NCBI GenBank assembly: GCA_002359495.1
Contig: DENB01000076.1
Coordinates: forward strand, 1 to 20,617
DNA length: 20,617 bases
Reading direction: 5' to 3'
From: Enterobacteriaceae bacterium UBA2655
GTDB lineage: Bacteria > Pseudomonadota > Gammaproteobacteria > Enterobacterales > Enterobacteriaceae
Below the pieces are notes generated by a model. It saw only the letters and a program-made list of their open reading frames with translations, had not been told where the DNA came from and did no database searches. Positions 15,349-20,617 of the stretch are shown one piece after another; positions within the stretch are counted from its first letter, which is position 1; every line of letters starts with the position of its first letter. The position numbers and the translations under genes are program-made.

Positions 15349-15392
15349 GTGGCATCTCTTTTTGCTGAATGCAATATTCATGTGTAGGCTGT

Positions 15393-15415
15393 TTCATAGT
15401 TACAACATAAATAAA
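15393..15415 (-). promoter_or_regulatory. Ter site 2 (TerB-like), 67 bp upstream of site 1
   Basis: A second exact ATGTTGTAACTA core (complement of 15397-15408) occurs in the same orientation, in an AT-rich stretch. Positions 7-19 match TerB exactly. Positions 5 and 6 are both T, so the G6 needed for the C6 lock is again absent. Core-to-core distance is 67 bp. It lies upstream of the likely tus promoter and between tus and the MFS pseudogene. Confidence 0.85.
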
Positions 15416-15509
15416 ATAAATATTAATTAGCAACGTGCCCCTCCATTTATCCCAGCAGAAAGAAGATTCCCGCTGCCTGGCGTTACGTTTTTTTCCTTGT
15501 GCCAGAACA

Positions 15510-15518
15510 TGTTATAAC
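15510..15518 (+). promoter_or_regulatory. Extended -10 promoter before the MFS pseudogene
   Basis: TGTTATAAC combines a TGn extension with TATAAC (15513-15518). It lies 32 bp before the GTG at 15550. No clear -35 is seen. The remaining part of 15416-15549 is AT-rich and shows no gene. Confidence 0.35.
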
Positions 15519-15549
15519 AGGGGACTTGTCGAATTATCAGGACCCCTAC

Positions 15550-16609
15550 GTGGAGCAACAAATAAAACCCGGCTCGCTGGCCATTATTCTGCTGGGCCTG
15601 GTGCAGATTCTCTCCTGGGGCGGCTCTTTCTATCTGATGGCCGTTATGGCGGCCGTCTGCTGCTGGCGCTGAGCGGCGTAGTGATGGCGTTGGGACTGGT
15701 CCTGATGGGCGTCAGCCATACGCTGGCTCTGTTTCTGTTCGCCTGGGTCATTATCGGCGTCGGAATGGCGATGGGGTTATACGATGCGCTGTTCGCAGTG
15801 CTGGGCACGCTCTATGGCGGCTTCGCACGCGGCGCGATCACTGGCATCACGCTGATCTCCGGCTTCTGCACCACCTTAGTCTGGCCCGGCACCGCGTTAT
15901 TGATTCACTGGCTGGAATGGCGCGGCGCCTGTTTCGCCATCGCCGCGCTGCTCGCGGTTAGCGTATTGCCGATTTATCTCTACGCGCTGCCGGCGGCGCG
16001 CGGGCATCTGCCCGCAAAGAAAAGCGGACAGGCCCCGGCGAACTCCGCCATCAGGCCGCAACTGTTCTGGCTGCTGTGCGCCATTTTTACCCTGGCGTCG
16101 GTGATCATGACCGCCATTTCGGTACAGCTGATTACGCTGTTACAGGCCGACGGCTATTCGCTGGCGGCGGCGTTGGGCATCAGCGCTATTCTCGGGCCTT
16201 GTCAGGTCGGGTCGCGCATCGTCGATATCGCCTTTAAACGCGGCCATCCCATCTGGACGACCTTCTTTTCAGTGGGATTGGTCGCCTCGGGCTGATTATG
16301 CTGGCGCTGTTTCCGCATATGGCTTTGCTCAGCATGGTGCTTTACGGCGCCGGCAACGGCCTGCGCGCCATTGTGCGCGGAACTTTACCGTTAACCATGG
16401 TCAAACCGGAAGAGTACGCCGTGGTGGTGGGCAGAATGGCGCGCCCGGCGTTGATTGGCCAGGCGCTGACGCCGGTGGCGGGCGGTTACGTTTTCGAGAT
16501 GATGGGACCGGCCGCCACGCTCTGGCTGCTGTGCGGGCTGGCGGTGTTGAATGTATTGCTGGTCGCGCTGTTGAAAAAGGCGTTGCCCGCGCCTCCCGCC
16601 GGCGCGTAA
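15550..16609 (+). pseudogene. Broken MFS transporter gene (internal deletion plus frameshift)
   Basis: The remains encode a major facilitator transporter of unknown substrate. From the GTG at 15550 the frame gives the first membrane helix (SLAIILLGLVQILSWGGSFYLMAVMAA) and then stops at 15670-15672. Near 15646-15654 homology jumps to another frame, continuing YGGRLLLALSGVVMALG and several more helices to about 16290. There a stop at 16294-16296 interrupts, and the C-terminal part (LGLIMLALFPHMALLSMVLYGAG to the end at 16609) resumes in a third frame. About 353 residues remain against roughly 400 in a 12-helix MFS protein, so some 45-50 residues around the first loop and second helix are missing. 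The second break is explained by one lost base in the C-rich GTCGCCTC. A frame open from 15435 gives only nonsense at its N terminus. The promoter-like TGTTATAAC is still present. Confidence 0.85.
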
Positions 16610-16689
16610 GCGGCGGAGCGGCGCGCAGCTGGGCCGGTTTAGGGAATACGTGCCATCCTGTGCGGCTCGGCTTCTAAAAAGCAACAGTG

Positions 16690-16742
16690 TTTGTTATATT
16701 TATTGTTCAATGCTTATTCACCACCGCGGTAACAAATACAAT
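16690..16742 (+). promoter_or_regulatory. Likely oqxR promoter with flanking inverted repeats
   Basis: TACAAT (16737-16742) is a good -10 about 30 bp before the oqxR start; the -35 region (TATTCA or TTATTC, near 16714-16720) is weak. TTTGTTA (16690-16696) and TAACAAA (16730-16736) form an exact inverted repeat across the promoter. These could be regulator half-sites, possibly for OqxR itself. The rest of 16610-16770 is GC-rich at its left end and shows no gene or clear terminator. Confidence 0.35.
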
Positions 16743-16770
16743 AAGATGCGCCGCAACTCAGGAAACAGAA

Positions 16771-17256
16771 ATGCTTGATTACCGCTTCCCGACAGCTTTG
16801 CAGATGGTTTTAAGCGTAGCGATGGCGGAGCAGATGGGAAAACGCTCGACCAGTGCCATCCTCGCCTACGGCCTTGAAGCCAATCCCAGTTTTATTCGTA
16901 AGCTGATGGTGCCGCTTACGCGCGACGGCATTATCGTCTCGACGCTGGGGCGCACCGGCTCGATTCACCTCGGTCGTCCGGCCGATGAGATCACGCTGCG
17001 CGATATCTATACCTCAGTGATTGAAGATAAAAAGCTCTGGGCATCGCGCCCTGACGTCGCGCCGCGCTGCTTAGTCAGCGCCAATGTCTGCTGGTATTTC
17101 AAAGCCATCGCCAACGAAGCCGAGCAGGCGTCGCTGGAGGTGCTGGAAAAACGCACCGTAGCCGACGCGCTGAACGAGCTAAAACAGCGCGACACCAGCA
17201 ACTGCAACCCTTTGCCTGAACCCGATATTGACAATCTCTGTAAGAAAGGCCGCTGA
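16771..17256 (+). CDS. oqxR: Rrf2-family regulator, OqxR type
   Basis: This is an Rrf2-type winged-helix transcription factor. Its position beside oqxB and its sequence (MLDYRFPTALQMVLSVAMAEQMGKRSTSAILAYGLEANPSFIRKLMVPLTRDGIIVSTLGRTGSIHLGR read in pieces) fit OqxR, the repressor of oqxAB in Klebsiella. The 161-residue product has the N-terminal HTH (about 10-55), the wing (GRTGSIHLGR, near 63-72) and a helical C-terminal part. Cysteines near residues 98 and 106 (CLVSANVCW), plus two in the tail (SNCNP, NLCKKGR), differ from the closely spaced trio of IscR, so an iron-sulphur cluster is not assured. The frame is open from 16687, but the ATG at 16771 has AGGAAA at 16760-16765 and gives the family start. 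It converges on oqxB, 13 bp from its stop. Confidence 0.82.
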   Translation: MLDYRFPTALQMVLSVAMAEQMGKRSTSAILAYGLEANPSFIRKLMVPLTRDGIIVSTLGRTGSIHLGRPADEITLRDIYTSVIEDKKLWASRPDVAPRCLVSANVCWYFKAIANEAEQASLEVLEKRTVADALNELKQRDTSNCNPLPEPDIDNLCKKGR

Positions 17257-17268
17257 TACGGCCTTTTT
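17245..17268. terminator. Shared terminator at the oqxR / oqxB junction
   Basis: AAAGGCCG (17245-17252) and CGGCCTTT (17259-17266) form an eight-base-pair stem with a six-base loop, followed by Ts to 17268. The stem contains the end of oqxR. On the minus strand the exit sequence is TTTCTTA, so it may also serve oqxB less efficiently. Confidence 0.82.
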
Positions 17269-17269
17269 G

Positions 17270-20200
17270 CTATGAGGTTTGCAACGCAACCTGCGGCGTT
17301 TTGCGCGCTACCCATTTGCGCAGCGTAACGTAAAAAACCGGCGTCAAAAACAGCCCGAACAGCGTTACCCCCAGCATGCCGGCAAACACAGTAATGCCGG
17401 TAACGCCGCGCACTTCCGCCCCGGCTCCTTCGCCTAAAATCAGCGGCACGGTGCCGGCGATAAAGGCGATCGAGGTCATCACGATAGGGCGCAGACGCAG
17501 GCGGCAGGCCTGCAGCGCCGCCTCGACGCTCCCTTTGCCCTGCAGCTCCAGCTCGCGGGCGAACTCCACGATAAGAATGGCGTTCTTACAGGCCAGCCCC
17601 ATCAGCACCACCAGCCCGACCTGCACGAAAACATTATTATCGCCGCCGGTCAGCCAGACGCCGACCAGCGCGGAAAGCATGGTCACAGGGACAATCAGGA
17701 TCACCGCCAGCGGCAGCGTCCAGCTCTCATACAGCGCAGCCAGCACCAGAAAGGCCAGCAGCACGGCAACCGGAAAGACAATCAGCGCCGTATTGCCCTG
17801 GGTCGCTTGTTGATAGCTGAGGTCGGTCCATTGAATATTCATCCCGTTCGGCAATATGCCGTCGGCCATCGCTTCGACTTTCGCCATCGCCTGCGCCGAA
17901 GAGAGCAGGCGCGGATCGGCATCGCCAATCAGATCGGCCGCCGGGTAGCCGTTATAGCGCATCACCGGATCGGGGCCATAGGTCGTGGCGATACGCACCA
18001 TGCTGCCGATGGGCACCATCTCGCCGCGATCGTTGCGGGTGCGCAGGTTGGCGATATCTTCCACGCTGTCGCGGAAAATGCCGTCCGCCTGCGCCATTAC
18101 GCGCCAGGTTCGGCCAAAGCGGTTGAAATCGTTGACATACGAGGAGCCAAGATAGGTTTGCAAAGTGGCGAACAACCCGGTCAGCGACACCCCCTGCGCC
18201 TTGGCCTTATCGCGATCGACCTGCACATCCAGCTGCGGCACGTTGGCCTGATAGGTAGAGATGGGATATTGCATGCCCGGCGTCTGCATCACCGCGCCGG
18301 AAAGGGCGCTGATGGCGGTTTGCAGCGCGCCGTACCCCAGCCCGGCGCGATCCTGAATATAGAGCGAGTAGCCGGAGCCTTGTCCCAGCCCGAGAATCGG
18401 CGGCGGCAGAATGGAAAAGCCAAACCCCTGTTGCAGCCGGGCAATTTTCGCATTGATCTCCGCATTGATCGCCACGGCGCTCCGCCCGCGCTGGTCAAAC
18501 GGCTTCAGCCCGAAAAACACCGTGCCGGTGTTCGGCGTATTGGTAAATTGCAGCGCATTCAGCCCGGGAAAGGCCACGGCATAATCGACGCCTTCGGTCT
18601 GCATGCCCAGTTCGCTCATCTGCCGGACCATCTCATCAGTGCGCGCCAGCGAAGCGCCTTCCGGCATTTTGACGCCGCCGATCAGATAAAGCTTGTCCTG
18701 GGTGGGAATAAAACCGCCGGGCACGCTATGGAACATCCAGCCGGCGCCGGCCAGCAACAGCAGATAGACTATAAACACCGCGCCGCGCCGCCGCAGTGCC
18801 TTCGCGACCGCCGATTGATAGCCGCTCGCGCTGCGCTGGAAAAAGCGGTTAAAAGGATGGAAAAGCCAGCCGAGCAGGCGATCGATCAGACGCGAGGGCA
18901 AATCCTTCGGCGCGCGATGATCGCGCAGCAGTTTCGCCGCCAGCGCCGGGGAGAGCGTCAGCGAGTTGATGGCGGAGATCACGGTGGAAATCGCGATGGT
19001 GACCGCAAACTGCTTATAGAACTGTCCGGTGACGCCGGATAAAAACGCCATCGGCACAAACACCGCGCAGAGCACCAGGGCGATGGCGATAATCGGACCG
19101 GAGACTTCGCGCATCGCCTGGTGCGCCGCCTCGCGCGGCGTCAGGCCTTCCTCGATATTGCGTTCGACGTTTTCCACCACCACAATGGCGTCGTCCACCA
19201 CAATGCCGATCGCCAGCACCAGGCCGAACAGGCTCAGGGTATTCAGCGAAAAGCCGAGCAGATAGAGCACGCTGAAGGTGCCGACAATGGAAACCGGCAC
19301 CGCCAGCAGCGGGATAATCGATGCGCGCCAGGTTTGCAAAAACAGAATCACCACCAGCACCACCAGCGCCACCGCTTCCAGCAGGGTCTGTACCACCGCC
19401 TTGATCGAGTCGCGCACGAAAATAGTAGGATCGTAAGGCGCCGCCCACTGCACATCAGCGGGAAAACGGGTCGCCAGTTCGGCCATTTTCGCCCGCACGC
19501 CGTTGGAAAGATCGATGGCATTGGCGCCCGGCGCCTGAAAAATACCGATGCCAACCGCATCTTTATTGTTGAGCTGCGAGCGCAGAGCGTAGCTGCCGGA
19601 GCCCATCTCGATGCGCGCCACGTCGCGCAGCCGCACCAGCGAGCCGTCCTGCGAAGATTTCAGGATGATGTCGCCAAATTGCTGTTCCGTTTGCAGGCGT
19701 CCCTGGGCGTTGATGCTGAGCAGAAAATCGCTCTGATTCGCCAACGGCTCGGCGCCCAGCTGACCGGCGGAAACCTGCACATTCTGCTCCTGCATCGCGG
19801 TTATCACATCCGGGGCGGTCAGGCCGCGCGCCGCTACCCGGTTGGGATCGAGCCAGACGCGCATGGCGTATTCGCCTGCGCCGAAAATCTCAATCTGGCC
19901 CACGCCCGGCAGGCGCGCCAGCTCGTCTTTTATTTTCAGCGTGGCGTAGTTGCGCAGGTAAAGGGAGTCATATTTGCCGTTCGGCGAAAAGAGATGCACC
20001 ACCAGCGTCAGAGTAGGCGACTGTTTCTGCGTGGTGATGCCGAGGCGGCGCACATCTTCCGGCAGCCGCGCTTCCGCCTGCGCCACGCGGTTTTGCACCT
20101 GCACCTGCGCCTGGTCGGGATCGGTGCCGGGGCGGAAGGTCACGGTGGTCACCAGCACGCCGTCTGAGCCGGCGACCGACTTCATATACATCATATTTTC

Positions 20201-20422
20201 CACGCCATTGATCGCTTCCTCCAGCGGCGTCGCGACCGACTCGGCAATCACTTTCGGGTTGGCGCCAGGGTATTCGGCGCGTACCTGCACGCTGGGCGGC
20301 ACCACGTCGGGATATTCACTGACCGGCAGCAGCGGAATGGCGAGCAGTCCGGTGACGAAAATCAAAATCGACAGCACGGCGGCGAAGATGGGGCGGTCGA
20401 TGAAAAAGCGGGAAAAGTCCAT
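17270..20422 (-). CDS. oqxB: RND multidrug efflux permease OqxB
   Basis: OqxB is the inner-membrane proton-driven pump of the OqxAB-TolC type tripartite system, which exports quinolones, quinoxalines, chloramphenicol and other drugs. The 1050-residue product has the standard RND length and layout: TM1 at 10-30, the first periplasmic porter loop, TM2-TM6, TM7 and the second loop, then TM8-TM12. The proton-relay residues are present: Asp410 and Asp411 in LVLAIGIVVDDAIVVVENVER and Lys946 in GLACKNAILIVEF. MDFSRFFIDRPIFAAVLSIL and PLLPVSEYPDVVPPSVQVRA match the Klebsiella OqxB N terminus closely. The start at 20422 has GGGAG at 20430-20434 and lies 21 bp after the oqxA stop, so the two are one operon. 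No truncation or frameshift is seen. Confidence 0.95.
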   Translation of the reverse strand: MDFSRFFIDRPIFAAVLSILIFVTGLLAIPLLPVSEYPDVVPPSVQVRAEYPGANPKVIAESVATPLEEAINGVENMMYMKSVAGSDGVLVTTVTFRPGTDPDQAQVQVQNRVAQAEARLPEDVRRLGITTQKQSPTLTLVVHLFSPNGKYDSLYLRNYATLKIKDELARLPGVGQIEIFGAGEYAMRVWLDPNRVAARGLTAPDVITAMQEQNVQVSAGQLGAEPLANQSDFLLSINAQGRLQTEQQFGDIILKSSQDGSLVRLRDVARIEMGSGSYALRSQLNNKDAVGIGIFQAPGANAIDLSNGVRAKMAELATRFPADVQWAAPYDPTIFVRDSIKAVVQTLLEAVALVVLVVILFLQTWRASIIPLLAVPVSIVGTFSVLYLLGFSLNTLSLFGLVLAIGIVVDDAIVVVENVERNIEEGLTPREAAHQAMREVSGPIIAIALVLCAVFVPMAFLSGVTGQFYKQFAVTIAISTVISAINSLTLSPALAAKLLRDHRAPKDLPSRLIDRLLGWLFHPFNRFFQRSASGYQSAVAKALRRRGAVFIVYLLLLAGAGWMFHSVPGGFIPTQDKLYLIGGVKMPEGASLARTDEMVRQMSELGMQTEGVDYAVAFPGLNALQFTNTPNTGTVFFGLKPFDQRGRSAVAINAEINAKIARLQQGFGFSILPPPILGLGQGSGYSLYIQDRAGLGYGALQTAISALSGAVMQTPGMQYPISTYQANVPQLDVQVDRDKAKAQGVSLTGLFATLQTYLGSSYVNDFNRFGRTWRVMAQADGIFRDSVEDIANLRTRNDRGEMVPIGSMVRIATTYGPDPVMRYNGYPAADLIGDADPRLLSSAQAMAKVEAMADGILPNGMNIQWTDLSYQQATQGNTALIVFPVAVLLAFLVLAALYESWTLPLAVILIVPVTMLSALVGVWLTGGDNNVFVQVGLVVLMGLACKNAILIVEFARELELQGKGSVEAALQACRLRLRPIVMTSIAFIAGTVPLILGEGAGAEVRGVTGITVFAGMLGVTLFGLFLTPVFYVTLRKWVARKTPQVALQTS

Positions 20423-20443
20423 GACGGGGCTCCCAGCGGGGAA

Positions 20444-20617
20444 TTAGTGAACGGCGGCGCGCATAACGACCTGCCGGGCCGTAACGGGCATGCCGGGCAT
20501 AAAAACTTTTTGCAGGCCGTTGACGATCACCCGGTCGTCCGGCTTCAGGCCGCGCTCGACGATGCGCAAGCCGTCCACCATCGCGCCGGGCTGAATGTCG
20601 CGGCGCTGCGCTTTTCC
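20444..20617 (-). CDS. oqxA: Periplasmic adaptor OqxA, C-terminal 57 residues (runs off the window)
   Basis: OqxA is the membrane-fusion adaptor that links OqxB to the outer-membrane channel. The minus-strand frame enters at the window edge and ends with TAA at 20444-20446 after 57 codons. It shows the membrane-proximal beta-barrel end typical of RND adaptors: RRDIQPGAMVDGLRIVERGL, KPDDRVIVNGLQKVFMPGMPV, then a short tail. The pattern G-L-x-x-x-D-x-V-I-V-x-G-L is diagnostic of the family end. The oqxA assignment rests on this and on the oqxB immediately downstream. The start, signal sequence and promoter lie outside. Confidence 0.85.
   Translation of the reverse strand, partial: GKAQRRDIQPGAMVDGLRIVERGLKPDDRVIVNGLQKVFMPGMPVTARQVVMRAAVH

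Noticed and set aside
15435..15640. N-terminal extension of the long frame entering the MFS gene
   Set aside because: This part reads as nonsense; the true N-terminal helix of the transporter is encoded here in another frame from 15550.
17807..19042. 411-codon plus-strand frame opposite oqxB
   Set aside because: It lies wholly inside oqxB, has a His/Arg-rich composition typical of antisense frames in high-GC genes, and has no ribosome site.

Overview
The window looks like chromosomal DNA of a GC-rich enterobacterium. Proteins such as AraF, AraG, AraH, Add, ManA, FumC and OqxB can be read almost residue by residue against their remembered E. coli or Klebsiella counterparts. The stretch ydgJ, add, [insert], ydgA, manA, fumC, [insert], tus follows the order and orientation of the E. 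coli terminus region around add/manA/fumC/tus. The flanks differ, and the uid/mal block and fumA are missing. The mix of an araFGH-araC unit beside araB, a manganese catalase and chromosomal oqxAB suggests Erwiniaceae (Pantoea/Mixta type) or a near relative. That placement is inference from memory; no search was run.

Region 1 (1-5429) is an L-arabinose locus. The 5' part of araB (minus) diverges from araF-araG-araH-araC (plus). The 367-bp intergenic region carries two AraC-like half-sites 21 bp apart, laid out as at E. coli araI1-I2 and pointing at araB. AraFGH imports arabinose, AraB phosphorylates ribulose, and AraC senses the sugar.

Region 2 (5430-9440) holds the oxidoreductase ydgJ, with a perfect palindrome over its likely promoter, then adenosine deaminase (add) convergent to it. 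Next come an intact manganese catalase and two small plus-strand genes, of 51 and 66 codons. The 51-aa protein is extremely acidic, and its gene lies under a longer false reading frame. All three plus-strand genes have CTAnnCT-type -10 elements, so a shared stress (RpoS-type) programme is a reasonable guess.

Region 3 (9441-15430) has ydgA and manA (minus), fumC (plus), an unrecognised small membrane protein, and tus (minus) overlapping it tail to tail. Upstream of tus lie two Ter sites in the same orientation, 67 bp apart, each with an exact 12-base TerB core. Both lack the G at TerB position 6, whose partner cytosine forms the fork-arresting lock in E. coli. This is the most interesting feature of the window.

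Region 4 (15430-20617) has a decayed MFS transporter gene with an internal deletion at a short repeat plus a one-base frameshift. It is followed by the Rrf2-type regulator oqxR, which converges on a complete oqxB and the 3' end of oqxA, an RND multidrug efflux system. I saw no rRNA, tRNA, CRISPR array, insertion sequence or prophage.
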